A DNA stretch of 64,000 nt from Collinsella sp. TF06-26. GTDB lineage: Bacteria > Actinomycetota > Coriobacteriia > Coriobacteriales > Coriobacteriaceae. Below the pieces are notes generated by a model. The model did no database searches. It was given only the letters and a program-made list of their open reading frames with translations, and was not told where the DNA came from. The position numbers and the translations under genes were made by a program. Shown here one piece after another: positions 21,239 to 31,700 of this stretch (position 1 is its first letter; each line of letters starts with the position of its first letter). Location: the NCBI RefSeq assembly GCF_002232035.1, contig NZ_NKXR01000005.1:58884-122883 (forward strand). The letters are read 5' to 3'.

Positions 21239-21448
21239 AGGAACATAAAACATTTACCAGGCAATCTACCTGCTATTTTAAAAATAATTGGAAGAAAAAA
21301 TAATTTAGGCACAAAAATAGTTGCTACCGTTAACCGATGAATAGTTGCCGTTCGCAACTATTTTCTTGTACCGAACATGCCCCGGCGCAACAATAATCTC
21401 GGCAAAAAGCAAAGCCGTGCGACACACGGCAGGTCGAGAGGAGACCGC

Positions 21449-21883
21449 ATGCGGTATCTGGTAATGGTCAGTCACGGAACGCTCGCTCCCGGACTGCACA
21501 GTGTCCTCAAGATGCTCGGCAATGACGCCCCGAACATCTTGTCGACGAGTCTCGTGGACGGCATGGGCGCTGACGAGTATGTCGAGAACGTCAAGGCGAT
21601 GCTCGCTCCCGTTACCGCCGATGACGAGGTTGTCCTGCTCGGTGACATCCTGGGCGGATCGCCGCTCACCAATGCCATGAACACGCTGGCCGAGAAGGGC
21701 CTGCTCGCCCACACCATTGCCTTCGGCGGCATGAACCTGCCCATGGCTATGACCGCCATGATGGGGCTTGCCACCATGGACCTGGATTCCCTCAAGCAGA
21801 TGATGCTGCAGGAGGGCAAGAACGGTATGTCCGAGCTTGTGGTCCCGACCGATGACGCCGACGACGAGGACGACGACATCTAG
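21449..21883 (+). CDS. PTS mannose/fructose/sorbose family IIA component
   Basis: 144 residues with His9 in VSHGTLAPGL as the phosphorylation site, and DDEVVLLGDILGGSPLTNA as the second conserved block of the EIIA-Man fold. The strongly acidic C-terminus (DDADDEDDDI) is unusual. The ATG at 21449 has GAGAGGAG upstream; the frame to 21377 gives a basic extension without family similarity. It is the first gene of the IIA-IIB-IIC-IID operon. Confidence 0.93.
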   Translation: MRYLVMVSHGTLAPGLHSVLKMLGNDAPNILSTSLVDGMGADEYVENVKAMLAPVTADDEVVLLGDILGGSPLTNAMNTLAEKGLLAHTIAFGGMNLPMAMTAMMGLATMDLDSLKQMMLQEGKNGMSELVVPTDDADDEDDDI

Positions 21884-21966
21884 GCCGCACCAAGGTTTCA
21901 TCTAGCTGCAAACGTTAGGAAGAAGAGGCCGCGACCGCGGGCCTCATGAAGGAAAGGGGAGAACGT

Positions 21967-22455
21967 ATGATTTCGTTCATCCGCATTGACGACCGCATGA
22001 TCCATGGACAGACCGTTACCCGTTGGGCCCTCGAGTATCCCTGCGACGGTCTTATCGCCGTCAACGACGCCGCGGCGTCCAACCCCGTGCTCAAGGAGGC
22101 CTACAAGAGTGCCTCGGGCAAGAAGACGTTCGTGTGGACCAAGGAGCACTTCAAGGAGGTCTCCGAGAAGGTTCTCAAGTCCGACACCAAGTACTTCCTG
22201 ATCACCAAGAACCCGCTCGACATGAAGGAACTTCTCGTCGATTTTGGCTTTAAGCCCGGCATGGACCGCATCATCGTCGGTCCCTGCAACGATCGTCCCG
22301 GCACCACCAAGCTCGGCAACAACCAGTCGATCACGCAGGAAGAGGCCCAGGCGCTCGAGGATCTCACCAACGCCGGCTACACGGTCGAGTTCGCCCTTAT
22401 CAAGGAGAAGTCCATCGGTGAGTGGCCCAAGTTCCGCGGTCAGTTTGGCTTCTAG
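21967..22455 (+). CDS. PTS mannose/fructose/sorbose family IIB component
   Basis: 162 residues. His13 in RIDDRMIHGQTVTRW is the phosphorylated residue typical of the family. It takes phosphate from IIA and passes it to sugar held by the IIC-IID membrane pair. GAAAGGGGAG precedes the ATG at 21967, and the 83-base gap after IIA has no terminator. The sugar could be mannose, an N-acetyl hexosamine or another hexose; the sequence does not decide. Confidence 0.94.
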   Translation: MISFIRIDDRMIHGQTVTRWALEYPCDGLIAVNDAAASNPVLKEAYKSASGKKTFVWTKEHFKEVSEKVLKSDTKYFLITKNPLDMKELLVDFGFKPGMDRIIVGPCNDRPGTTKLGNNQSITQEEAQALEDLTNAGYTVEFALIKEKSIGEWPKFRGQFGF

Positions 22456-22527
22456 TTAGGCGCCAGCCGCATTTTGGTATCTACAGCCCTTGGTGAAAGG
22501 GGCTGAGGAATAAAGAAAGGGGAAAGC

Positions 22528-23385
22528 ATGGCAATCAATGCATTCCAAGCCGCGCTGTTCGGCCTGTTCGCCTGCCTGGCATCACTGCCTGGCATGGGCG
22601 GCACGACGATCGGCAACTACACTCTGGGTCGTCCTCTGGTCGCCGGCCTCATCGTCGGCATCATCATGGGCGATATGCAGACGGGCATCCTCGTCGGCGC
22701 TGCCATCCAGGTTGTCTACATCGCTCTCGTGACCCCCGGCGGAACCGTCTCCGCCGACGTCCGCGCCGTGTCCTATATCGGTATCCCGCTGGCGATCCTC
22801 GCCATCAAGAACTCGGGCATCGATCCCGCCTCCGCTGAGGCTGCCGGCATGGCCGCATCCCTCGGCGCCGCCGTCGGCACGCTCGGCACTGTGCTCTTCT
22901 ATGGCACCGCCACCATCAACCTGGTGTGGCAGGGCATGGGGTGGAAGTGGCTCGAGAAGGGCGATCTCCACAAGCTCTACCTGGTCAACAACGTTCTGCC
23001 TTGGATTGGTCACATCGTCTGCTCGTTCCTCCCGACGTTCATCATCACCATGGGCGGCACCGCCATGGTCGACCTCATGAAGACCTACATGCCCATGGAC
23101 GGCATCGCGATGAAGACGCTGTTCACCGTCGGCTCGCTGCTGCCTACCGTCGGTATCGCCATCCTGCTCAAGCAGGTCATCTCTAAGCCCACGGACTTCC
23201 TCACGTTCTTCTTCGGCTTCACCCTGTCCGCTGTCATGGGGTGCAACCTGATTGCCGCCGCCGGCATCGGCTGCTTCTTCGCCCTGATCAACTATGAGAT
23301 CGCTTCGCTCAAGATCGACCTCGCAAACGCTCCCAAGGCAGCTATCGCCTCGGGCTCCGATGATGAGGAAGAGGAGGACATCTAA
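22528..23385 (+). CDS. PTS mannose/fructose/sorbose family IIC permease
   Basis: 285 residues with several hydrophobic helices and the family text LPGMGGTTIGNYTLGRPLV, GIIMGDMQTGILVGAAIQV and VTPGGTVSADVRAVSYIG. It forms the sugar channel with IID. An acidic tail (DDEEEEDI) mirrors that of IIA. Its TAA stop overlaps the first base of the IID ATG, so the two are translationally coupled. AAAGGGG lies before the start. Confidence 0.94.
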   Translation: MAINAFQAALFGLFACLASLPGMGGTTIGNYTLGRPLVAGLIVGIIMGDMQTGILVGAAIQVVYIALVTPGGTVSADVRAVSYIGIPLAILAIKNSGIDPASAEAAGMAASLGAAVGTLGTVLFYGTATINLVWQGMGWKWLEKGDLHKLYLVNNVLPWIGHIVCSFLPTFIITMGGTAMVDLMKTYMPMDGIAMKTLFTVGSLLPTVGIAILLKQVISKPTDFLTFFFGFTLSAVMGCNLIAAAGIGCFFALINYEIASLKIDLANAPKAAIASGSDDEEEEDI

Positions 23386-24212
23386 TGGCAGAGAAGAAAA
23401 AGCTCTCTAAGAAAACGCTTGCCAAGTCGTTCCGCAACTGGTCCTATGGTAACCTGACCTGCTTCTCACAGGAGCACATGCAGACCTTCGGTTACCTGTG
23501 CGCCATGCTCCCGATCGTTGAGGAACTCTACGACTCGCCCGAGGAGCAGAAGCAGGCCCTCCAGACCTACTCCGCGTTCTTCAACACCGAGCCGCAGATC
23601 GGTACCATGATTGTCGGCGTCACCGCCGGCCTTGAGGAGGCTCGCGCAAACGGCGAGGCCATCGACGACGACGCTATCAACGGTATCCGCGCCGGCCTCA
23701 TGGGCCCGCTCGCCGGCCTTGGCGACTCGCTGATCGTCGGTACCCTGATCCCGATCCTGCTCGGTATCGCCCTCGGTCTCTCGACCGGCGGCTCTCCGCT
23801 CGGTGCCATCTTCTATATTGTCGTGTGGAACCTGCTCATGTTCCTTGGCATGCGCTTTGCCTACAACCAGGGCTATGAGCTCGGTGGCAAGGCGGTCGAG
23901 GCACTGGTCGGCCCCAAGGCAAAGGCTCTTCGCGATTCCATCGTGATGGTCGGTACCATGGTCATCGGTGCAGTCGGTGCTACCTGGGTCTCCATCACCT
24001 GCAGCCCCAACCTGGTGCTGCCCGGCGGCGGTAAGTTCCAGGACACCCTCGATGGCATCTATCCGCACCTGCTGCCGATGGTCTTCATCATCTTCTGCTG
24101 GTACATGATGACCAAGAAGAAGGTCAACCCCATCGTTATGATGCTGATTCTCGTCGTGATCGCATTTGTGGGCGTTCTCATTGGCTTCTTCGATCCGGCG
24201 CTGAGCTACTAG
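23385..24212 (+). CDS. PTS mannose/fructose/sorbose family IID component
   Basis: 275 residues with the IID start region (FRNWSYGNLTCFSQEHMQT), the GTMIVGVTAGLEEARA block, MGPLAGLGDSLIVGTLIPIL and a C-terminal pair of membrane helices. It is the partner of IIC in sugar translocation. It overlaps the IIC stop by one base. A strong terminator follows 22 bases after its stop, closing the four-gene operon. Confidence 0.94.
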   Translation: MAEKKKLSKKTLAKSFRNWSYGNLTCFSQEHMQTFGYLCAMLPIVEELYDSPEEQKQALQTYSAFFNTEPQIGTMIVGVTAGLEEARANGEAIDDDAINGIRAGLMGPLAGLGDSLIVGTLIPILLGIALGLSTGGSPLGAIFYIVVWNLLMFLGMRFAYNQGYELGGKAVEALVGPKAKALRDSIVMVGTMVIGAVGATWVSITCSPNLVLPGGGKFQDTLDGIYPHLLPMVFIIFCWYMMTKKKVNPIVMMLILVVIAFVGVLIGFFDPALSY

Positions 24213-24234
24213 TCATCATCCTTTGACCCCCTGC

Positions 24235-24272
24235 AAGGCCGTGCGGCCTCAACCGCACGGCCTTTTGATTTT
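24235..24272 (+). terminator. Intrinsic terminator of the mannose-family PTS operon
   Basis: AAGGCCGTGCGG (from 24235) pairs with CCGCACGGCCTT (from 24253) around a six-base loop, followed by TTTTGATTTT. It lies right after the IID gene. Confidence 0.85.
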
Positions 24273-24408
24273 ACGCCGCCCTTCAAGGGCAATATGGCCA
24301 GCGACCTCCATCGCCTACACGACACCCGCTATATTGCTCTTGAAAGATGACGTATTCGATAAACGATGTTCTTGCACATGATGCACGCTTTGCACGAGGA
24401 GGACCCAT

Positions 24409-24735
24409 ATGCACGAGAAACACGGACACGACCTTTCGCGCGACGACTTGATTCGCGAGGCAAAGATGCAGACCGATGCTATTCAGCGGCTCAACGTTTG
24501 GCTGCGCCTGGGCTATTCGCTCGTGGCGATTGGCTTTTTGATGGGGATGTGGGGTATGCAGGGAGGCCCCGGCTGGGGTGTCCCCGTGGGCATCGTGTGC
24601 CTGGTGGTGGGCACTCCGCTTTCGATCGTGCTTAAGGTTGGCACGACCAACGCCAAAAAGAATGTCGAGCGCATGCTCGAGGCCGCGGGTATCGACGTTG
24701 AGGAGCTTATGCGACGCAAGAAGGACGAGCAATAG
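24409..24735 (+). CDS. Hypothetical small membrane protein
   Basis: 108 residues with a His- and Asp-rich start (MHEKHGHDLSRDDLI), two membrane helices (about 33-50 and 58-80) separated by a short Gly-rich turn (MQGGPGWGVP), and a basic C-terminal tail with RRKK. GAGGAGG precedes the ATG. It is a single gene between the PTS terminator and a MarR regulator. I recognise no family and do not propose a function. Confidence 0.7.
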   Translation: MHEKHGHDLSRDDLIREAKMQTDAIQRLNVWLRLGYSLVAIGFLMGMWGMQGGPGWGVPVGIVCLVVGTPLSIVLKVGTTNAKKNVERMLEAAGIDVEELMRRKKDEQ

Positions 24736-24803
24736 ACTTCCGCGTTGGGGTATCATAAATAATTGTTGCGAATGTTAACTAATGTACGGCAAATGACGGT
24801 TTT

Positions 24804-25280
24804 ATGGCCCTTCTAGAGTTGCAAAGGACAATATCCCCAGTGGATTACGATGACGTCGCTCGAAAACTGATTGTGTACTCACGTTCCCTTGCCAAGGGAT
24901 CCTTGAGTGCTGCCGGCGGCGCCAGTGTGGGCGAGGCACCGGTTTTACAGTATCTATCGGGTATTGACGGTGATGTCATTCCCTCCGAGATTGCCAAGAA
25001 GCTGAAATTTTCCCGTGCGCGCATGTCGCATATCTTGGATTCACTCGAGAGCAAGGGTTACGTTCAGCGCAGGACCGATCCAAACGATCGTCGGCGTGTG
25101 CTGGTGAGCATTACCGAGGAAGGCCGTGATTTCGCGGCGAAAAAAAATGCCGAGAGTGTGGCATCGCTCTCGAAACAACTCTCAGCGCTCGGCGAGCACG
25201 ATGCTCAGGAGCTCGTGCGCATCCTGAATAAAGCTTACAGCCTTACCTATGATGCCGACGACTACCTGGACAATCTATAA
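24804..25280 (+). CDS. MarR family transcriptional regulator
   Basis: 158 residues. The winged helix holds IPSEIAKKLKFSRARMSHILDSLESKGYVQRR and the wing DPNDRRRVLVSITEEG, which are characteristic of MarR proteins. N- and C-terminal helices form the dimer interface. No obvious ribosome site precedes the ATG. The gene stands alone 69 bases after the small membrane protein. Its ligand and targets are unknown. The GH31 gene downstream is separated by a repeat and 515 bases, so control of it is only possible, not shown. Confidence 0.85.
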   Translation: MALLELQRTISPVDYDDVARKLIVYSRSLAKGSLSAAGGASVGEAPVLQYLSGIDGDVIPSEIAKKLKFSRARMSHILDSLESKGYVQRRTDPNDRRRVLVSITEEGRDFAAKKNAESVASLSKQLSALGEHDAQELVRILNKAYSLTYDADDYLDNL

Positions 25281-25354
25281 GGATGAAGGCAGACATTTAG
25301 GTGCATCTTGAAATGCACCCGGGACAGTTGTGCCCATTGACTACCGTCAACATC

Positions 25355-25406
25355 TCATTCCAAACCAAATCAGCCAACATATGTCATGGCAATCCCCGGT
25401 AGGTCG
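25355..25406. repeat. Repeat family B, single-arm copy
   Basis: Matches the reverse complement of 9124-9175 at 48 of 52 positions. The partner arm is missing; instead an unrelated short hairpin follows. Same family as the 167-bp palindrome at 8994-9160. Confidence 0.7.
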
Positions 25407-25745
25407 CAGGGCGGCGGTCGAGCTTTTCTCTCGGGAAACTTCGCGAAGCCCAGTTCCCGAGGGAAAGGTATGGTCTGTGTAATACCAGATAAACAGTACA
25501 TTTTTGCTAGATTGGTATTTGACTGAAGAACCAATTGGTATGGCTTATTAAGCCCACCTTGCCGTTGACGCTTATTTTACTGCCGCTGGGAGAATTCCGA
25601 ACTTGGGTGCGCAAGTGCTCCCATATGTTGATATGACCTAGTAGGTGGCTATCTGGTTACTACCAGTTGGCCCCTTGGTAACGGGTGGCCCCCATTGTGC
25701 GGAATGTACCGAACATCTCCGTTTGATACGTTTTCCCATGCTGCC

Positions 25746-25755
25746 GGGGGGGGGG
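25746..25755 (+). repeat. Run of ten G residues upstream of the GH31 surface enzyme
   Basis: Ten consecutive G, 40 bases before the GH31 start and 31 bases before its ribosome site region. Homopolymer G runs of this length change length readily by strand slippage. Placed in a promoter or leader they can switch surface-protein expression. The run is visible; phase variation is inferred. Confidence 0.6.
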
Positions 25756-25795
25756 CGTCCTCGGCACCTCAGCATGTCGGAAGAAAGGAGACCAG

Positions 25796-28700
25796 ATGCG
25801 CAGGAATTCCATTTTTACGAAACGGTGGGTGAAGGGAAGCGCGGTCCTCGTTGCCACTGCAGCGACGCTCGTGTTTGCCAATCCCCAGCAGGCGATTGCC
25901 ACGCCACTCAAGGGCGTCGACTCGGCGACCGTGTCCCAGTCTGCCTCGAATGTCGTCGACATCGATTTCGCTGACGGCATCAAGGGCCGTATTACGTTCC
26001 TCGAGGACGGTATTTTCCGTTATAACGTCGACCCCAAGGGTGAGTTTTCCGAGTACGCCACGCCGCGCAGTAAGTCCCACACGGCTAAGATCCAGGCTCA
26101 GCCCGATACCTCGGACACCTACAGCAAGCCGAGTGCGACGGTTGCCGACAAGGGCGACACTATCGAGATCACCGGCGGAAAGGCGACCGTGATCCTGGAC
26201 AAGGCGACTGGCAAGATGAGTATCAAGTCAGGCGACCGTGTCGTGGTTTCCGAGTCCGCGTCCCTCGACCTTGATAAGAAGGGTACCGTCCAGACGCTCG
26301 CCAAGGAGAAGTCCGAGAACTTCTTTGGCGGCGGCACCCAGAACGGACGCTTCCTGCACACCAACCAGACCATCGCCATCTCCAACACGAACAACTGGAC
26401 CGATGGCGGCGTTGCCTCGCCCAACCCGTTTTATTGGACGAGTGACGGCTACGGCGTACTCCGAAACACGTTTGCAGAGGGTTCCTACGACTTCGGTTCC
26501 ACGGACTCATCGACGGTCACGACTTTGCACAGCGAGAATGAGTTTGATGCCTACTACTTCGTGGCGACCAACGAGGGCGCTTCGAACGTGGCAACCGAGA
26601 TGCTGCGGGACTACTACAAGGTGACCGGTAACCCGGTACTGCTGCCCGAGTACGGGTTCTACCTTGGTCATCTTAATGCCTATAACCGTGACGGCTGGTC
26701 AACGACCTCGGGTCAAAAGAAGTGGGAGACCAAGGGCAGCAAGTCCTCGAGCGAGAAGGGCGACGTTAAGTACGAGTCTGGCATGTCGACGGGCTACAAG
26801 CTCGACGGCACACTTGCGGCCGAGACGCTCAACGGTGAGGGCCCTACGGTTGATACCGAGAACATGAAAGCGACCGATTTCGACCGCCAGTTCTCTGCTC
26901 GTCAGGTTATCGATGACTACGAGGACAACGACATGCCGCTCGGTTGGTTCCTGCCGAACGACGGCTACGGCGCCGGCTATGGCCAGAACGGTTACTACAA
27001 GACCGGCGGCGTCAACTCCGACGGAACGAGCTCGGCTGACCGTCTTAACGCTGTGCGTGCCAATGTCGACAACCTTAAGAAGTTCACCGAGTATGCCAAC
27101 TCCAAGGGTGTGAGCACGGGCTTGTGGACCCAGTCCAACCTTGAGCCCGACAGCAACTCCGAGACCCCGTGGCACCTGCTTCGCGACTTCGACGCCGAGG
27201 TCAAGACGGGAGGCATCTCTACCCTTAAGACCGACGTCGCCTGGGTTGGATCTGGCTACTCCTTTGGTCTTAATGGCATCAAGACAGCTTATGACACGGT
27301 GACGACCGGCGCCAACAAGCGCCCCAACATCATCACACTCGATGGTTGGGCCGGCACGCAGCGCTTTGGCGGCATTTGGACCGGCGACCAGTATGGCGGT
27401 AACTGGGAGTACATTCGCTTCCATATCCCCACGTATATCGGTCAGAGTCTTTCGGGCAACCCCAACATCGGCTCCGACATGGACGGCATCTTTGGCGGCG
27501 ACCCCATCATCTCTGCGCGTGACTACCAGTGGAAGACGTTCACGCCCTCTATGCTCGACATGGACGGTTGGGGCACCTACCGCAAATCGCCCATGACGCA
27601 CGGCGATCCCTACACAGGCATCTCGCGCTTCTACCTCAAGCTCAAGGCGCAGCTCATGCCCTATATCTACACGAGCGCGGCCTCGGCGGCCAACATCGAC
27701 ACGGGTAACGGCGATGCCGGCCTGCCCATGATCCGCGCCATGCTGCTTTCCGACAACTCCGAGTACGCCGCAAGCACTTCGACGCAGTACCAGTATATGT
27801 TCGGTGAGAACTTCCTAGTGGCACCGGTGTATCAGGATACCCAGGCAGACGAGAACGGCAACGACATTCGCAATGGGATTTACCTCCCCAACTACGGCAC
27901 CGACGAGAATCCCACCATCTGGATCGATTACTTCTCGGGTAAGCAGTATCGCGGCGGCCAGGTTCTCAACAACTACGAGGCTCCGCTTTGGAAGCTGCCG
28001 CTGTTTGTGAAGGCCAACGCTATCGTGCCGATGTACGCCGAGAACAACAACCCCGAGGCCGTGAGCGACACCAACACCAAGGGTACCGACCGCAGCCAGC
28101 GTATCGTCGAGTTCTTCGCCACCGAGGGCGACGGCACCTTTACGCAGTACGAGGACGACGGCTCCTCCATCGAGAACAACACGACTGAGGACGATTCCTA
28201 CGGTACGATCGACAATATCTCCTACGGTGAGCATGTGAGCACCGTCTACAGATCCAAGGCCGCAGGCGGCACCGCGACCTTCACCGCCGAAGCCTCGCAG
28301 GGTGGCTACAACGGCTACGACTCCAATCGCACCACGACCTTCGTGGCCAACGTGTCCGCCAAGCCCATGAGCGTCGTCGCCAAGAACGGCGGATCCGCGC
28401 TCAACGTGGTTGAGGTCGACTCGCAGGAGACCTTTGACACCGCGACCCCCGAGGCCGGCCAGGCGGTCTACTTCTACAGCGAGACCCCTAACCTCAACCA
28501 CTACGGCAGCGATGTGGACGGCACCGAGGCCGAGCGGGGCGAGAGCTTTAACAACACCAAGATCACCACGAACCCCAAGGTCTACGTCAAGTTCGCGAAG
28601 ACCGATGTTGCTGCGGCGGCGCAGACGCTCGAGCTGGGCGGTTTCGTGAACGCCGACGCCACGCTCACAGCCGATCGCCTCAACGAGAACCTCTCCGCAC

Positions 28701-31700
28701 CCACGAACCTTGCTGCCCCCGAGGACGTCACGACCCCAACGAGCATCAAGCTCACCTGGGGAAAGGTCGATGGTGCTACCTCCTACGACCTTAAGGTCGA
28801 CGGCACTGTGTTCGCCGTGGGTGATGCGGCCGAGTTCACGCACACCGACCTCGCCTACAATAGCAAGCACACCTACCAGATTCGTTCGCGCAACGCCGAG
28901 GGTTACTCCGCCTGGAGCGATGTGCTCGAGGCGAACTCCGCACTCGATCCGTGGCGGAACGTCCCCGACGCCGAGCAAATCACCTGGGAGGGCTCACTTT
29001 ACGGCAGCCATAAGGCCGAGCTCGCCTTCGACCATGAGTTCCAGTCGGGCGACGGCGGTTTCCACTCCGGTGGCAACGATCTGGGCAAGGCGCTTACCGT
29101 TGACTATGGACGCGCTTACAAGCTCGATAAGCTCGAGTACTATCCGCGCGATGACGCCGGCAACGGCACTGTGACCAAGATGCGTGTTGAGACGAGTCTC
29201 GATGGCGTCCACTGGACGAGTCAGGAGGTCGATTGGGCACGTTCCGCTGATTGTAAGACGGTAGCGTTTGACGGCACCGTGGCCGCCCGTTACGTGCGCA
29301 TGATACCGCTCGCCTCGGTCGGCAATTTCTTCTCCGCGTCCGAGATTGCCATCTACAAGACCGATGGCACGGATGGCTTCGCCGTGGGCTCCAACCTCAA
29401 CAAGGCCACGATCTCCGACGGAGACTACTCCAACATGAAGAACTATCTGGGCCTCGAGAATCGCGAGCCCGATACCCCGACGTTCGGTTCGCAGATCCGC
29501 GACCACTTCGCCGACCTCAACGATAACGGCGTTTACGACGTCTACGATTACTCGTTCACCATGGCGGGTCTTGACGGCGGCACTAAACAAAAGGGCAAGG
29601 TCGCAGGTTCGCTCGCGGTGATTCCGAGCAAGACCGAGGTCGAGGCCGGTGATGAGATCACCGTTGATGTCTATGCGGCCGACGCCAAGAACGTCAACGC
29701 CCTGGGCACTCTCGTCAACTTCAAGAGCGACCAGTTCGAGTTTGTGTCCGAGAGCATCGCGCAGGACGGCTCGACTGCCGGCATGGAGAACCTGTCTCGC
29801 GAGAAGGTCCAGTTCGCGGACAGAACGCAGACTATCAATCTCGCCTTTGCCAACCGCGGCGATGGCAAGCTCTACAACGGTACCGGCGCGGTGGCGAGTT
29901 TCAAGCTCAAGGCCAAGACCGCCGGCAAGGTCGAACTGCCCTCGACATCTTGGCTCATCGGTCCGGCATGCGACGCACTTGAGTTTGCGAGCGACGGCAC
30001 GGTGACGTTGCCGGATGTTCCTCAGCCAACAGTCGCCGAGTACGGTCAGGATGCCTTCAACATCACGATGACCAACGATGAGCTCACGACCGACGACGGG
30101 ACCAACGTCGAGAAACTTATCCAGCAGAAGAGCTATAACGCGCTGTTCGATAATAACGAGGGCGACAACGGCTTTGAGTTCCTATGGAACTGGAGCGGCA
30201 ACTGGGACAGCGAGGGTAAGCTTCCGAGTTACGTGAAGCTTCCCACCACGATGACATTCGCATTTAAGACGCCGTCGAAACTCGATAGTGTCGAGGTCGT
30301 TAACCGCAACGGTGGCAACGGAACCGTGCAGAAGATCAAGGCTGTCGTGACGTTCGAGGATGGCTCGACCCAAGAGTTCGCGGGCGGGGAGTACGATTCC
30401 TTCCGGGCTCGCTACGCCTTTGGCCTCTCTGCCGAGAATAAGGGCAAGAAGGCGACCAAGGTCGAGGTCACGCCGCTTGAGGCATCGGGTGACCAGATGC
30501 TCACACTGCGTGAGGTCAACTTCAACTACACGCAGGGTGTCGAGGCCATCGAGGGTGTCGAGCTAGGCAAGAACCAGACCGAGTTCTTTGAAGGCGACGT
30601 TACGCCCGTCGACGCCAAGGCCACGCCTGAGAGCGCCGGCTACCCCTATGTGACGGTCGAGAGCTCCGACCCCTCTGTGGTAAGCGTCTCCGCTGTTCAG
30701 GCTGGCGATAGCGTGAGCTACTACCTGCGTGCCAACAAGGCCGGCAAGGCAAAGATCACGGTGGCGTCGGTACTCGACCCCTCCAAGACCGCATCCTATG
30801 AGGTCGAGGTCAAAGCTGGTGTCGATACCTCTGCGCTCGTGGCAGCGCTTTCCAAGGCCGCGGGCTACAGCGAGTCCGTCTACACTAAGGATTCCTATGC
30901 AGCTCTCACCGCTGCGGTCGAGGCGGCTCAGAAGCTCCTCGACGGCGGCCAAGGCAGCTATAGCAAGAAGGATGTCGCAGACGCCACAGCCAAGATCGAG
31001 AAGGCAATCGACGGCCTCAAGATGCGCCCTGTCGATGAGAAGATTCTTATCAACACGCCCGAGAACCGCAAGAACGTCAAGGTGGCCGGCTTCTCGAGTG
31101 AGGCCGACTACGAGGGCAGCAACGCCGTCAACGCTCTCGACGGCGACGAGCGGACGCTTTGGCACAGCGACTGGGCCCATGGGACCGGTATGCCCCAGTA
31201 TCTGAGTGTCGACCTGGGCCGCGACTACGATCTCACCGACGTTACATTCCTGCCGCGCCAGGACGGCGGCACTAACGGCGATATCTTCGAGGCCGAGATA
31301 CTGGTCTCCGACACTGCCGACGGTTATGAGATGGGCACCGCCGCGTCGATGGGTACGTTCGCCTTCGACAACGACGGCCGCGTGCTCACCGACCGTGGCG
31401 ACTGGAAACAGATGAGCTTTGGCGCCGCGCGCGGTCGCTACGTGACCGTCAAGGTGATTCACGCCGGCGGTGGCAACGTTGATGCCTACTGCAGCATGGC
31501 GGAGCTCAAGTTCTACGGTACGGCCGTCCCCGATCCGGTGGCGAAGGATGATCTCGCTACCGCGATCGAAAAGGTTGATGCCGAGGTTGCTGCCGGCGAC
31601 CTCAAGGCCGGTGACTACACCGAGGCCTCCTGGACGGCGCTCGAGAACGCCCTGGCGAGCGCCCGCGCCATCTTGAGCGACGAGAACGCCACGCAGGACG

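Larger units (their letters stand above)
25281..25795. other. Long leader region of the GH31 gene
   Basis: No gene. From left to right it contains the partial repeat family B (25355-25406), a hairpin with arms TCTCGGGAA and TTCCCGAGG (about 25429-25464), two direct ATTGGTAT motifs (25511-25518, 25534-25541) with an inverted AATACCA at 25481-25487, and the ten-G run at 25746-25755. The AGGAG of the GH31 gene ends eight bases before its ATG. Confidence 0.6.

Noticed and set aside
25645..25974. Open frame of 109 codons over the GH31 leader and signal peptide region
   Set aside because: It overlaps the certain GH31 gene in another frame, has no ribosome site and an implausible composition.
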